The translations under genes were made by a program, and so were the position numbers. The notes under the pieces are model-generated. The model saw only the letters and a program-made list of their open reading frames with translations, made no database searches and was not told where the DNA came from. This document shows positions 43,940 through 53,136 of a stretch of DNA of 64,000 nucleotides, piece by piece. Location: positions 116,633 to 180,632 of the forward strand of contig JARBTR010000001.1 in the NCBI GenBank assembly GCA_029240105.1, given 5' to 3'. This DNA comes from Caryophanales bacterium (lineage in GTDB: Bacteria; Bacillota; Bacilli; JARBTR01). The stretch's first letter is position 1. The number at the start of each line of letters is the position of its first letter.

Positions 43940-44947
43940 ATGTCAGTTACGTTATTCATAATAATTTTATTAATGCTCGGAGTCATTTTAGTAAATGGAT
44001 GGACAGATGCACCCAATGCCATAGCAACAGTTGTATCAACAAGGGCAATGACACCAAAGGCTTCTATCGTTATGGCATCCATATTTAATTTTATAGGTCT
44101 ATTCGTGATGACTTATATCAACTCGAAAGTCGCTTTTACTATTGGTAAAATGGCTGACTTTGGGAGTGGGAAAGAGGCATTGATTGCACTAGAGGCGGCT
44201 ATGGTTGCTATTATCGTATTTGCAATCGCTGCTTGGGTTTTTGGAATACCAACAAGTGAAAGTCATGCACTAATTGCTGGTGTGACGGGTGCTGCTATTT
44301 CAATAGGCGGTTTTTCATCTGTAAATGCAGAAGCGTGGAACAAAGTGCTAGATGGTTTACTCATATCGTCAGTCATTGGATTTGGATTAGGATATTTTCT
44401 ATCAAAACTAGTAAATTACCTATTTCGAAATTCGGATCGATTTAAGGTTAAAGGATTTTTTACAGGTGGGCAAATTGTAACAGGTGCAGCAATGGCCTTT
44501 TTGCATGGAGCGCAAGATGGTCAAAAGTTTCTAGGAATCTTCATGCTAAGCATTTACCTTGAAAAGGGAGAAGTTTTGCCTGAAGCATTTTCAATTGATA
44601 TTTGGGTCGTTGCACTTTGTGCAATCGTTATGGGTATAGGAACTTCTATCGGGGGATATAGGATTATTAAAGCCGTTGGAATGGATATGGTAAAACTGGA
44701 GATGCATCAAGGATTTACAGCAGGATTGGCTGCTTCCATTTGTCTCTTGTTTTCATCTTTATCAGGTATTCCAGTAAGTACAACACATACAAAAACAACT
44801 GCTATTATGGGTGTTGGTGCTGAGAAAAATTTTCATTCTGTAAATTGGAAAGTCGTACAGGAAATGGTTCTGGCCTGGGTATTGACCTTCCCAGTTTGTG
44901 GATTGATAGGTTATTTCATGTCAAAACTGTTTGCATACATATTCTAG
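43940..44947 (+). CDS. pit: Inorganic phosphate transporter (PiT family)
   Basis: 335 residues with about 10 transmembrane helices. The duplicated PiT signature is seen as NGWTDAPNAIATVVSTRAM (about 20-38) and LHGAQDGQKFLGIFML (about 188), each part of the low-affinity Pi-cation symport pathway. GGGAGGT precedes the ATG. It carries a putative Pho box upstream and ends at a terminator. Confidence 0.93.
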   Translation: MSVTLFIIILLMLGVILVNGWTDAPNAIATVVSTRAMTPKASIVMASIFNFIGLFVMTYINSKVAFTIGKMADFGSGKEALIALEAAMVAIIVFAIAAWVFGIPTSESHALIAGVTGAAISIGGFSSVNAEAWNKVLDGLLISSVIGFGLGYFLSKLVNYLFRNSDRFKVKGFFTGGQIVTGAAMAFLHGAQDGQKFLGIFMLSIYLEKGEVLPEAFSIDIWVVALCAIVMGIGTSIGGYRIIKAVGMDMVKLEMHQGFTAGLAASICLLFSSLSGIPVSTTHTKTTAIMGVGAEKNFHSVNWKVVQEMVLAWVLTFPVCGLIGYFMSKLFAYIF

Positions 44948-44958
44948 ATTTTATAATG

Positions 44959-44990
44959 ATCCGCTGGTTTTTGTTTTCCGGTGGATTTTT
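44959..44990 (+). terminator. Intrinsic terminator after pit
   Basis: ATCCGCTGG / CCGGTGGAT (9 bp, two G.T) followed by a T run. Confidence 0.8.
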
Positions 44991-45100
44991 GTTTTATCTA
45001 CTTAAGTGCTTGTTGCTTTTTATAGAAACGATATAATAAAAGGAAAAAAATAGTAAAACTCAAAAAAACAATCGTTATTTCAATAAAAGGAGATAAATCT

Positions 45101-46105
45101 ATGAAAAAAATAACCTATTTACTTGCTTTTATTGGAATCTTTTCAATTTTTATAACCGGTTGTTTAAATCCAAACTCATTAGAAAATGAGGAACAAATGA
45201 TAAATGTTTTAAAGCGTATTGGAGATGAAAATAAATACGAGGATTTCAATAAAATAACGAATGATAAGCAAGTTCAAAAAGTGGCAGATATTATAGAAAA
45301 TATTGACTGGGAAAATGTAAAGGTGGATATACGCCCACCTGATTACAAATTTTTCTTTCAGTTCAAAAATTCAAATTTTGAAGCAAAAGCAATCACATAT
45401 GATTTTTGGGTGAATAATGACAAAGACTCCGTGGAACTTGCAATTAGCGACGAGAGTAAATTTGCTCATCTGAATAAAAGTGACTCATCAAAGCTAGTTG
45501 AGATTCTTATTGGCTTAAACCTATCCGATCTAAAAACACAATTTGATGAAACGAGCAAAAAAATTTACAGCACGAATCAAGGTGCTGAAATAAGCTGGGC
45601 TAATGATCCCACTCAACCCGATAATTTAATAGGTGAAGATAATTCTGTAGTACGATTAAGAGTTATCTCTAGTAGTGATGAAGCTAAATTTTTACCCGAA
45701 AATGAAAAATTTTATGTAGATCATCCTTATACTCCAATTGAAGTTGAAGTTATTGAAACTTTATCTGGTAATCCATTATCAGGAAAGATGACGATTTATG
45801 TAGAAGGTGGAAATGTAAAAATATCTGAAGTTATAAAACAGCTAAATGAAGGTGACGTTGTAAAAAGGAATTTATCTACTTTATCTGATGAAGTCAAAAA
45901 TACAATGTATATTTCATATAAGACAGACTATGATTATAAAATGAAAACTGGGAAAGAATATGCGGTCATTATAGCAAAACTAGGAAACGACGAATATGCA
46001 GTTATGGCTAATGGATACGGAATCTTTGAAAAGGATGCTTACAATAAACAAACGAAAGATGTAACGTTTAAAAATGTAATAACCAATAAAAAATTTATTT
46101 TTTAG
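45101..46105 (+). CDS. Lipoprotein of unknown function
   Basis: 334 residues with a clear lipoprotein signal, lipobox ITGC with Cys21 modified. The mature protein is hydrophilic and rich in Lys/Asp/Asn; a beta-rich middle (about 180-260, VVRLRVISSSDEAKF ... IEVEVIETLSGNPLSGKMTIYVEGG) resembles a small carbohydrate-free OB- or Ig-like region. No family identified. AAAGGAG precedes the ATG. It converges on two minus-strand lipoprotein genes across a shared terminator. Confidence 0.78.
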   Translation: MKKITYLLAFIGIFSIFITGCLNPNSLENEEQMINVLKRIGDENKYEDFNKITNDKQVQKVADIIENIDWENVKVDIRPPDYKFFFQFKNSNFEAKAITYDFWVNNDKDSVELAISDESKFAHLNKSDSSKLVEILIGLNLSDLKTQFDETSKKIYSTNQGAEISWANDPTQPDNLIGEDNSVVRLRVISSSDEAKFLPENEKFYVDHPYTPIEVEVIETLSGNPLSGKMTIYVEGGNVKISEVIKQLNEGDVVKRNLSTLSDEVKNTMYISYKTDYDYKMKTGKEYAVIIAKLGNDEYAVMANGYGIFEKDAYNKQTKDVTFKNVITNKKFIF

Positions 46106-46141
46106 AATCAATAATAGGTATTAAAGTTGCCTACATGTTAA

Positions 46142-46180
46142 AAAAGCGACAAGTCAAAAATATTCAGACTTGTCGCTTTT
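46142..46180. terminator. Bidirectional terminator between convergent lipoprotein genes
   Basis: AAAAGCGACAAGTC / GACTTGTCGCTTTT, 14-bp perfect stem. Confidence 0.93.
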
Positions 46181-46217
46181 GTAAATGGATCTGTAAAAAC
46201 TTAATGAGCGGATTTTG

Positions 46218-46490
46218 TTATTCAATTCGAGCTTCTACCATGATCACTTCACCATTTTTTGTTACTTTATCCGTTCCTGATTCTTTATTTTCTCTATTTT
46301 CCCACTCAACATAATAAGCATTGTTTTTAACTTCTATGTACAATATCGAAGGTGTTCCAATATGCTTTGTGTGTTCTTCAATAACTAATTGTTTAGCTTT
46401 TTCTTCTGAAAGAGTATCTTCAATTTTGGAACATCCAATAAGTGTTATAAATGAAAAAAGAATAATACATAACAGAAACTTAGATCTCAT
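46218..46490 (-). CDS. Small lipoprotein with PepSY-like domain
   Basis: 90 residues; lipobox LIGC (Cys20). The mature region (EEKAKQLVIEEHTKHIGTPSILYIEVKNNAYYVEWENR...) has the AKQLV..H..G ..V..K...YYVEW pattern of a PepSY-like or YpmB-type domain, often linked to peptidase inhibition or envelope sensing. Assignment is by general resemblance only. Monocistronic between converging and downstream genes. Confidence 0.7.
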   Translation of the reverse strand: MRSKFLLCIILFSFITLIGCSKIEDTLSEEKAKQLVIEEHTKHIGTPSILYIEVKNNAYYVEWENRENKESGTDKVTKNGEVIMVEARIE

Positions 46491-46615
46491 AAATAGATTC
46501 TCTCCATTACTTTGTTTGTTTAAAATATCGTTATTTTTAAAAATGGCTCTGTTAATCTTTAGTGTTGGTTTTTTTACTAAAAATTAAAGGAACATGTTGA
46601 TATGTTCCCTTAGAT

Positions 46616-47089
46616 TCATTTTCCAAGAATCATTCCTAAATCATAAAGTAATTTATTATCTGAACCAATATAACTAACTATTATTTCACCTTTTTGGTAG
46701 AAATGAGGGACGTCAACCCAACTGATTTTTGCACCACCTATACCATAACCACCATTAGATATAGTTTTTGAATCCTTTTTTGCTTCTTCTTCATTGTTAT
46801 ATTCATAAATAGCCAATTTTTTATCGTCTACTTTGTAATAAGTAGGATAAACAGATAAGAAAGTATGGGTTGCATTTTCTTTCTCTTTTACAACTGTATA
46901 TCCTGTATCTTTTAGCTCTTGTATAAAATTTAAACTTTCAAAGGATTTCGTTTCAGTGTTACTCATGTTATTTGTAGGATTAGAGTTTCTTGGTTTATTA
47001 GTCGTGCTCGTTTTAGTTGATTTATCTGTTGTCATATAACATCCTGATAAAAGAAAGACCATGAGAATAAAAATGATAAATTTTTTCAT
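46616..47089 (-). CDS. Lipoprotein of unknown function
   Basis: 157 residues with lipobox LSGC (Cys17), then a Ser/Thr/Asn-rich linker (about 20-50) and a compact domain (SFESLNFIQELKDTGYTVVKEKENATHTFLSVYP...). No family recognised. TTTC..GGGAGGG upstream on the minus strand supports the start. Same orientation as the neighbouring 46218 lipoprotein, 125 bases away. Confidence 0.72.
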   Translation of the reverse strand: MKKFIIFILMVFLLSGCYMTTDKSTKTSTTNKPRNSNPTNNMSNTETKSFESLNFIQELKDTGYTVVKEKENATHTFLSVYPTYYKVDDKKLAIYEYNNEEEAKKDSKTISNGGYGIGGAKISWVDVPHFYQKGEIIVSYIGSDNKLLYDLGMILGK

Positions 47090-47334
47090 TGAAACCCTCC
47101 CATATTAGAGTTTTTTTGTACATATTTCTACCTAAACTTTCGTTTGCATTCTATATACAAACAAATAAGAGGTAGAGATGGTCACTTTTTTGTTTAATAC
47201 TGTTTTTTTACAACAATTAACCTACAAATCTCTAAGTCAACTTTCTTTATTTGTTAGTGAAATTATTGAAGGAAACTCTCTACTAGCATTTTTTAGTTGA
47301 ATGGACTACCCATAGCATTATGTACGGTTTTTAA

Positions 47335-47400
47335 AAAAACTTTATTCGATAGCATTGCCTTATAATTAAAGGCTATGTTATCGAATAAAACTGTTTTTCA
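47335..47400 (-). terminator. Long-stem terminator after the 47428 gene
   Basis: TTTATTCGATAGCATTGCCTT pairs with AAGGCTATGTTATCGAATAAA (21 positions, one mismatch, one G.T), with T-rich flanks on both strands. Remaining bases of the 338-base gap 47090-47427 are AT-rich with no gene. Confidence 0.85.
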
Positions 47401-47427
47401 CTATTAAATAAGCTTTTGGTCTTATCA

Positions 47428-47835
47428 TCACATGTTTAGTATTTTAAGAAATGCTTTTCTATGATTTTCATTCTTTACTCTGAAGACATCATGCTTAGTA
47501 GGTCTTACTATAAATGTGGTGTTTCCTCCAAAATCTTTCCATACAAATAATACCTCTGTCGTATCATCTTCATAAGTAATAGTAACTTTAAAGTCGTCAC
47601 GATGAGCCGTTGAATAGAATGCATTTTTTTCTTGATTTGCTCTGTTTAATGTCTTTGTAAAATTCTTTATCGAATTACTATCTTTAATAACTTTACCGTC
47701 ATTATATTCATTTGAACTTTCATCATATTTCTGTACTTTTATGCTATCAATATTTGAAAATCCATTAGATAAATTTAAATTAACAATAATGATCGCTATA
47801 ACTATTCCAATAAAGATTAAAATCCATTTCTTCAT
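47428..47835 (-). CDS. Signal-anchored protein of unknown function
   Basis: 135 residues with an N-terminal hydrophobic segment (ILIFIGIVIAIIIVNLNL) and a mature domain of about 110 residues (DSIKVQKYDESSNEYNDGKVIKDSNSIKNFTKTLNRA ... DFKVTITYEDDTTEVLFVW), similar in layout to small Bacillus proteins of the YhfM type. GGGGTG precedes the ATG on the minus strand. Function unknown. Confidence 0.7.
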   Translation of the reverse strand: MKKWILIFIGIVIAIIIVNLNLSNGFSNIDSIKVQKYDESSNEYNDGKVIKDSNSIKNFTKTLNRANQEKNAFYSTAHRDDFKVTITYEDDTTEVLFVWKDFGGNTTFIVRPTKHDVFRVKNENHRKAFLKILNM

Positions 47836-48161
47836 CTAAACACCCCTAATTCTATTATGGAGTACACCGTCTTACATACAAATGTTTATTGCCTTGCTTT
47901 CTTCTCATTAATAGAAACACGTTTTTCTTTTTATGTAAATTAATAAAGCGTAAAAATGTTGTGACTTAATATAAAAGGTGTAACAAAGTAGATATCATCT
48001 ATGATTTATCTGATTTACGAAGAATGCAACTCTTAGTTAATCTGAATAAAAGTAATCATATCAATCAGATTTAGACTTGTTAAAATGACTTTAGTTTGGT
48101 AAATTCTAAATCTAATGCACAGATTAATTTGCATAACTAAATTTTAAAACGAGGTTTAATA
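47836..48161. other. Intergenic region upstream of proC
   Basis: 326 AT-rich bases with no ORF or repeat. A weak promoter candidate for proC is TTGTTA (48077-48082), 17 bases, TAAATT (48100-48105). Confidence 0.35.
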
Positions 48162-48962
48162 ATGAAGATAGGTTTTATAGGAACAGGTAATATGGGTATG
48201 GCGATTATCAAGGGCTATCTAGCAGCTGATAAGAGTCTGGCTGAAAATATATATGCTACTGACTTAAATTTTGAACAATTAAAAAATAATGCTTCTGATC
48301 TAGGTATTCAATTATGTCAAACAAACACTGAAGTTGTAACGAATAGTGACGTGGTTGTATTAGCTGTGAAACCCAATGTATATGAGCAAGTACTTACTGA
48401 AATAAAACATTTGGTTTCAGAAAATCATATTCTTGTTTCAATTGCTGCAGGAATTACTATTGCTCAAATTGAACAAACCTTACATAAATCTGTGAAAGTC
48501 GTTCGTACAATGCCAAACACTCCCGCAATGGTAAACGAGGGAATCACCGCTTTATCACGCAATAATCAAGTGTCAGATGGTGAGTTTGAGTTTGTAATGC
48601 AAATCTTCCGTAGCATTGGTAAGGCTGAAGCTATTGATGAAAAATTGATGGACGTAATACCGGGAGTAAGCGGAAGTTCTCCAGCATATGTGTATATGTT
48701 TATCGAGGCGCTTGCTGATGGTGCTGTTTTACATGGTATGCCAAGAGAACAAGCATATCGATTCGCTGCTCAAGCAGTATTAGGTTCTGCTAAAATGGTG
48801 ATCGATAGCGGTCTTCATCCTGGAACTCTAAAAGATATGGTATGTACCCCAGGCGGTGCAACAATTGAAGCGGTCAAAAGCCTTGAAAGCAATCGTTTTC
48901 GTTTTGCTGTTATGGAAGCAGTCGATGTCTGCAGTCAAAAAGCTAAAAGGATGTCCCAATAG
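48162..48962 (+). CDS. proC: Pyrroline-5-carboxylate reductase
   Basis: ProC reduces P5C to proline with NAD(P)H, the last proline biosynthesis step. 266 residues with N-terminal Rossmann motif IGFIGTGNMGMAI, VVRTMPNTPAMVNEG in the middle, and the C-terminal helical signature PGTLKDMVCTPGGATIEAVKSLE. Start ATG 48162 with ACGAGGT upstream. Monocistronic; no proAB in the window. Confidence 0.95.
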   Translation: MKIGFIGTGNMGMAIIKGYLAADKSLAENIYATDLNFEQLKNNASDLGIQLCQTNTEVVTNSDVVVLAVKPNVYEQVLTEIKHLVSENHILVSIAAGITIAQIEQTLHKSVKVVRTMPNTPAMVNEGITALSRNNQVSDGEFEFVMQIFRSIGKAEAIDEKLMDVIPGVSGSSPAYVYMFIEALADGAVLHGMPREQAYRFAAQAVLGSAKMVIDSGLHPGTLKDMVCTPGGATIEAVKSLESNRFRFAVMEAVDVCSQKAKRMSQ

Positions 48963-48980
48963 TTTAAAATAAATTTTACT

Positions 48981-49026
48981 TTAAGACCTGCGCAGTATCC
49001 TGAAATGGGAGACTGAGCAGGTTTAA
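48981..49026 (+). terminator. Hairpin after proC
   Basis: TTAAGACCTGC/GCAGGTTTAA with one bulged G and an inner CAGT-TCC/GGGA-ACTG stem. No good T tract. Confidence 0.45.
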
Positions 49027-49065
49027 TTTGAAAGTAGAGATAAGTTTAAATTTTTTTTCGGCCTT

Positions 49066-49190
49066 AACTATTGGTACCAGTGGCTTTAGAAGGATGAACA
49101 ATATGGATGTTTTGGCAATGAAACCCGCAGGACTCCCGTGGGAAAGTGGGTGCCTGAGACCTTAGGCTCAGGTGCTCACCTGGTTTTTCT
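49066..49190. repeat. Dispersed palindromic element B, copy 2 (internally deleted)
   Basis: 125 bases almost identical to the 5' two-thirds of 9654-9843; after GGTGCTCACC it jumps to TGGTTTTTCT, the 3' end of copy 1, so about 65 bases are lost. It lies between proC and the DHA2 pump gene. CCTGAG/CTCAGG around ACCTTAGG still pairs. Confidence 0.78.
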
Positions 49191-49263
49191 TATTATTTGT
49201 GAAAGGCTTGTTTTATTAATATTTTTTGCTTATAAGGTATCTTCTTAAATGATTCCAGATATC

Positions 49264-49291
49264 AAAAAAGGCTGAGACAATTGTCTCAACC
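49264..49291 (-). terminator. Terminator of the DHA2 efflux gene
   Basis: On the minus strand GGTTGAGACAATTGTCTCAGCC followed by TTTTTT, 28 bases after the stop codon. Confidence 0.85.
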
Positions 49292-49318
49292 TCTATGACA
49301 GGTAAATTTATATTTGAA

Positions 49319-50872
49319 TTATCCTACTTGTTTTGTTTCTTCCTTTGCAGGAACAACGCGTTTGATGAAAAGAGCTAGAGTCAAAGCCACGGCTGCAATT
49401 CCAACAGACACCATAAAGGCGTCGTTGATCCCTTTTAGCATCGCTTCCGTTGTTATTTGCTTTTGCATTGCAAGCTGAGCAGCCTTTTGCTGAGCAGCAT
49501 CTAACACAGGTCCACCGGCCTCAGCTGCTTTCGCAGCCGCCGCCTTCGCAGCTGCAATTGCTTTTGCAGCCAATTCAGTAGCATGCGTTTTAGTACGATT
49601 AGACATAATTGTTACTAGGATTGAGGCACCCATAGCACCTGCAACTTGTTGTAAGGTACTGTTCATTGCCGTTCCGTGAGGATTCATATGTCTTGGTAAT
49701 TGGTTTAATCCATTTGTCATAACTGGCATCATAACCATTGACATCCCAAACATACGTAACGTGTAAAGTAGCACTAAGTTCGTATAAGAGGTATCTAACG
49801 TTAATTGACTAAATAAATACGTTGTGATAACTGTGATTGTAAGGCCAGGTACCGCAAGTACTCGAGCTCCATATTTATCAAATAATCGTCCATTGATAGG
49901 CATCATGATTCCCATAATTAACGCCCCAGGTAACATTAGTAAACCTGATTTAATAGTTGAGATACCACGTAAATTCTGAATATAAATGGGTAGTAATAAC
50001 ATGGCAGAAAACATCGCCATTGAAACCACCATCGAGATCACTGATGATAAAGCAAACATTGGATATTTGTATACTTTAAAATTTAACATCGGTGTTTCTG
50101 ATTTTAATTGTGAAAAGATAAAAATGATTAGCGTAATAAATCCAATAATTAGAGCCGCATATACCTCAGCATTGAAGTTTCCGTTAGCAAGCGTCCAATC
50201 CCAACCTTTTGAGCCAGCAGAACTGAATCCGTATAAAAGCCCTCCAAAACCAATACTGGATAGGATTAATGAAATATAGTTTAACTTTAGTGTTGCTGTT
50301 TTCTTTTCGCCTTTTAATAAGAAGAAACCAATTAAAACAACAGCAAATGCAATAGGAGAAACAACATGGAATAACATTCTCCAGTTATAATGCTCTAAAA
50401 GCCAACCTGATAAAGTTGGTCCGATTGCAGGCGCAGTCATGAATACGATACCGAAAAGTCCCATTGCCATTCCGCGCTTTTCAATTGGAAAACTGCTCAT
50501 CATCACGTTCATCAGTAATGGCATCATAATTGCTGCACCAGATGCCTGAATCAAACGTGCTGTTAATAAAAGACTAAATGTATGAGCAAATCCAGCTGTG
50601 ATTGTTCCAGCTGTGAAAAGTAGCATCGCTGTTAAGAAAATGTTACGAACAGAAAATCGTTGAATTAAGAAAGCTGATGTTGGGATTAAAACTCCGTTAA
50701 CCAACATATAGCCTGTAGATAACCATTGAACAGTGGAAGGTTCAACAGCAAGATCCTTCATGATTGAAGGAAGGGCAACGTTTAATAATGTTTCATTGAA
50801 CATGGAAACGAATGCACCAATCATCATGATGGCGATTATGCCATATGGTGGTTTTTTTGTAGTTTCAGTCAT
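49319..50872 (-). CDS. DHA2-family (14-TMS) MFS drug efflux transporter
   Basis: 517 residues from ATG 50872, 8 bases after GGAGG; the ORF-track ATG at 50887 precedes that box. EmrB/QacA-type features: FVSMFNETLLNVALPSIMKDL in TM1, QWLSTGYMLVNGVLIP in TM2, motif C-like GPTLSGWLLEHYNWRMLF near residue 155. An unusually Ala-rich, Lys-spaced loop (AAKAIAAAKAAAAKAAEAGG) precedes the last helix. It likely exports drugs or lipophilic compounds. Divergent from a TetR gene, the probable regulator; repeat element A lies in its leader. Confidence 0.9.
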   Translation of the reverse strand: MTETTKKPPYGIIAIMMIGAFVSMFNETLLNVALPSIMKDLAVEPSTVQWLSTGYMLVNGVLIPTSAFLIQRFSVRNIFLTAMLLFTAGTITAGFAHTFSLLLTARLIQASGAAIMMPLLMNVMMSSFPIEKRGMAMGLFGIVFMTAPAIGPTLSGWLLEHYNWRMLFHVVSPIAFAVVLIGFFLLKGEKKTATLKLNYISLILSSIGFGGLLYGFSSAGSKGWDWTLANGNFNAEVYAALIIGFITLIIFIFSQLKSETPMLNFKVYKYPMFALSSVISMVVSMAMFSAMLLLPIYIQNLRGISTIKSGLLMLPGALIMGIMMPINGRLFDKYGARVLAVPGLTITVITTYLFSQLTLDTSYTNLVLLYTLRMFGMSMVMMPVMTNGLNQLPRHMNPHGTAMNSTLQQVAGAMGASILVTIMSNRTKTHATELAAKAIAAAKAAAAKAAEAGGPVLDAAQQKAAQLAMQKQITTEAMLKGINDAFMVSVGIAAVALTLALFIKRVVPAKEETKQVG

Positions 50873-50895
50873 GGTTAAATCCTCCATTTGTTCTA

Positions 50896-51020
50896 GGTGC
50901 TCGACAGACCGTTTAGCTCCGAAGCAATTGGACCGAATAACTGAAGAAGTTTGATTAGAGCTTGCGATGAAACTTCGAAGTTATTCGGGAAATTGTCAAG
51001 GAGTTGGTCTGGAGAGCCCG
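50896..51020. repeat. Palindromic dispersed element A, copy 2
   Basis: 125 bases between the pump start and its candidate promoter. Stems: CAGACC/GGTCTG (50905-50910/51006-51011), CAATT/AATTG (50925-50929/50991-50995), CCGAATAAC/GTTATTCGG (50933-50941/50980-50988), GAAGTTT/AAACTTC (50946-50952/50970-50976). Three of six pairs in the first stem and two of five in the second differ from copy 1 by compensatory change. Relative to the pump mRNA it is in the opposite orientation to copy 1 in the sda operon. Confidence 0.75.
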
Positions 51021-51068
51021 TTTTTGTACTAGTGGTATATTTTTTGAACTTGAGTTACAATATTAGAT

Positions 51069-51095
51069 ATTATACCTAGAGTCCAAATTATGCAA
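51069..51095 (-). promoter_or_regulatory. Candidate promoter for the DHA2 pump
   Basis: On the minus strand TTGCAT, 15 bases, TATAAT. The short spacer lowers confidence. If real, the pump mRNA carries element A in its leader. Confidence 0.4.
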
Positions 51096-51161
51096 GAGGA
51101 AATTTAATGTTTCTTTCCAGTTTGTAACAGCAATTTTAATTATCTAAAATGTTAATCAAAT

Positions 51162-51188
51162 CAATATTGAACTGTAAGTCCAATATTG
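51162..51188. promoter_or_regulatory. Candidate TetR operator
   Basis: The palindrome CAATATTG occurs twice (51162-51169 and 51181-51188), 19 bp apart, in the divergent pump/tetR region; a partial CAATATT is at 51058-51064. Typical of paired TetR dimer sites. Motif inference only. Confidence 0.45.
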
Positions 51189-51238
51189 AAATAATAAACA
51201 AGACATGCAAATAACCAGCAATTTTAAAAGGTGAGATT

Positions 51239-52111
51239 ATGAAAAATAAAAAGCAACACGTGGTAGAGACTGCTGAACGATTATTTAAAGAAAAGGGCTA
51301 TCAGGCCACTTCCATTCAAGACATTATTGAAGCAAGTCAAATTTCAAAAGGAACCTTCTATAATTACTTCACGGCTAAGAATGAATTAGTAATTGAAGTT
51401 TTTCATGATTTTATCAGAAAAGCTGAACTTGATCGGGATGCATTATTAGATGGGAAGGATCCGAGTGACATAACTATTTTTATCAAACAAGTCGAATCAT
51501 TTATTGGTACAGGTAGAAAACAAGGGTTTATGACGTTGTTTGAGGAACTGATCAATTCGCCAGAAGTTGAAGCTAAAAAATTGATGACGATTGGTAAACT
51601 TCGCATGATTCGATGGTTACAACATAGATTTACAGACATTTTTGGTGAGGACAAAAAACCTTACTTACTCGATTGTGCAATTATGTTTTTGGGCTTGCTT
51701 ACGCAAAACATTCATTTTAGTTTCTGGACTAAGAAAACCACTATTGATAAATCAATGATTGTCGCTTACAGTGTGAACAGATTAATTGAGATGGTACAAG
51801 CCTTATCTAAAAGTGGTGAACAGCTCTTTGAAGCATCAGATATTGAGAAGATATTCGATAACTTTTCGAATGAAAAGGAATGTCTTGAAATGAAAATGAA
51901 TCGAATCATTCAAAACATTAAGAAAGAGCTAGAAGGTAAAGAAGTTAAAGAAGCTATAGATTGGCTTGATTTCATCTTAGAAGAAATGACCAAACAAAAA
52001 TCCCCAAGAAAATTCTTAGTAGAAAATGCAGTGCAAGTATTAGAAGGAAATTCACATGTTACAGAACTAGAAGAATTCAAACTGCTAAAAGAGTTCATTT
52101 TAATTGATTAA
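51239..52111 (+). CDS. TetR family transcriptional regulator
   Basis: 290 residues. N-terminal TetR helix-turn-helix: KQHVVETAERLFKEKGYQATSIQDIIEASQISKGTFYNYFTAKNELV (about 4-50). The ligand-binding part is longer than average by about 80 residues, with a Lys/Glu-rich C-terminus. AAAGGTGAG precedes the ATG. It is divergent from the DHA2 pump gene, the common arrangement for local repressors, with paired CAATATTG sites between them. Confidence 0.9.
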   Translation: MKNKKQHVVETAERLFKEKGYQATSIQDIIEASQISKGTFYNYFTAKNELVIEVFHDFIRKAELDRDALLDGKDPSDITIFIKQVESFIGTGRKQGFMTLFEELINSPEVEAKKLMTIGKLRMIRWLQHRFTDIFGEDKKPYLLDCAIMFLGLLTQNIHFSFWTKKTTIDKSMIVAYSVNRLIEMVQALSKSGEQLFEASDIEKIFDNFSNEKECLEMKMNRIIQNIKKELEGKEVKEAIDWLDFILEEMTKQKSPRKFLVENAVQVLEGNSHVTELEEFKLLKEFILID

Positions 52112-52188
52112 TGGTACAAAGTTAAATAATTTCTATTTATTAATAGCATGTTTGAAATTCTTTTTTAAGAAATAGGAGAAATAAAATT

Positions 52189-52383
52189 ATGACAATCGTT
52201 ACTTTTTTAATAATTGCTTGGATTCTAAGCTGGTTTAAATTTGAACAACTATTTATTCAAGCGCTTAAAGAGCTTTTTAACAAAGAAGTTACAAAGGCTA
52301 GCTATTATTTTATCTTTTTTTGTATAGGTGTCTTAGGTGATATTGTTTTGCTTTTTAATGGAACATTTTATGATAATTTATAA
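52189..52383 (+). CDS. Small membrane protein
   Basis: 64 residues with two hydrophobic segments (MTIVTFLIIAWILSWF and YYFIFFCIGVLGDIVLLF) separated by a charged stretch. TAGGAGA precedes the ATG with good spacing, the main support for a real gene. It follows tetR by 77 bases and ends before a terminator. No family recognised. Confidence 0.5.
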   Translation: MTIVTFLIIAWILSWFKFEQLFIQALKELFNKEVTKASYYFIFFCIGVLGDIVLLFNGTFYDNL

Positions 52384-52457
52384 CATCTCTTATATGAAAA
52401 TGAACCTACAAATACTTTTTTAAATAGATTTACGCTTTCCAAAATTTATAAACGAAT

Positions 52458-52507
52458 AGTCATGTAAGGTTTCTACACAGTCACTTTACATGACTTTTAT
52501 ATTTTTT
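52458..52507 (+). terminator. Intrinsic terminator
   Basis: AGTCATGTAA / TTACATGACT, 10-bp stem with an 18-base loop, then TTTATATTTTTT. Confidence 0.8.
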
Positions 52508-52590
52508 AGAGGTACAATGTCAATAAATCTATTAATCTCTTTTTATTTTTTGTTTTGAATAGGTAAAGTTCCTGTATAACAAAGGAGACG

Positions 52591-52935
52591 ATGTATTCAA
52601 TGACTAAGTATTGGAAAAGAGTTACCATATGTTTAGTACTTATCGTTTTCGGTATTGCTATTTATAACTATTTGAATATGTATCATTCTGAGGGTTACTA
52701 CTCTATAACCAAAAAGAAAGTTATTAATCAAAACTACTATATTTATGTTAAAGATGGAAATGGTGTTGTTCAGTTGAAATGTTTAAAACAGGTATATGAT
52801 AAGGTGATTGTTAATGAGAACCTGAAGTACCACATTTATTATATGACGAGTAAGCTTTCCCCAACTAAAGGAAAACTTTTTTTTATAAAATTTAATGAAA
52901 GTATTGATAATAGAGACAATACTACAAAAGATTAA
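52591..52935 (+). CDS. Small signal-anchored protein
   Basis: 114 residues: a single N-terminal hydrophobic segment (VTICLVLIVFGIAIYNYL) and a basic extracellular part containing YYIYVKDGNGVVQLKC, typical of small Bacillus secreted/anchored proteins. AAAGGAG lies 3 bases before ATG 52591 and 12 before ATG 52600, so the start may be either. Ends before a terminator. Function unknown. Confidence 0.6.
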   Translation: MYSMTKYWKRVTICLVLIVFGIAIYNYLNMYHSEGYYSITKKKVINQNYYIYVKDGNGVVQLKCLKQVYDKVIVNENLKYHIYYMTSKLSPTKGKLFFIKFNESIDNRDNTTKD

Positions 52936-53022
52936 ATAAATAAGAAAAAGAGAACTAGCAGATGATACAATTAAAAATAAAGAAAGTAATAGCAGATTCA
53001 AACTGTTTATAATTAAAAAATG

Positions 53023-53061
53023 GCTTTTTAAACAGATATATCTTGTTTGAAAAGCTTTTTT
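53023..53061 (+). terminator. Intrinsic terminator
   Basis: GCTTTTTAAACA / TGTTTGAAAAGC (12 bp, one G.T) with T6 tail. Confidence 0.82.
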
Positions 53062-53136
53062 GTTAGATTTTTAACAGATAGGGTAGACTACATTTGGTAA
53101 AATTTATTTAATAAAAAATTTACAGGAGGATTACAT

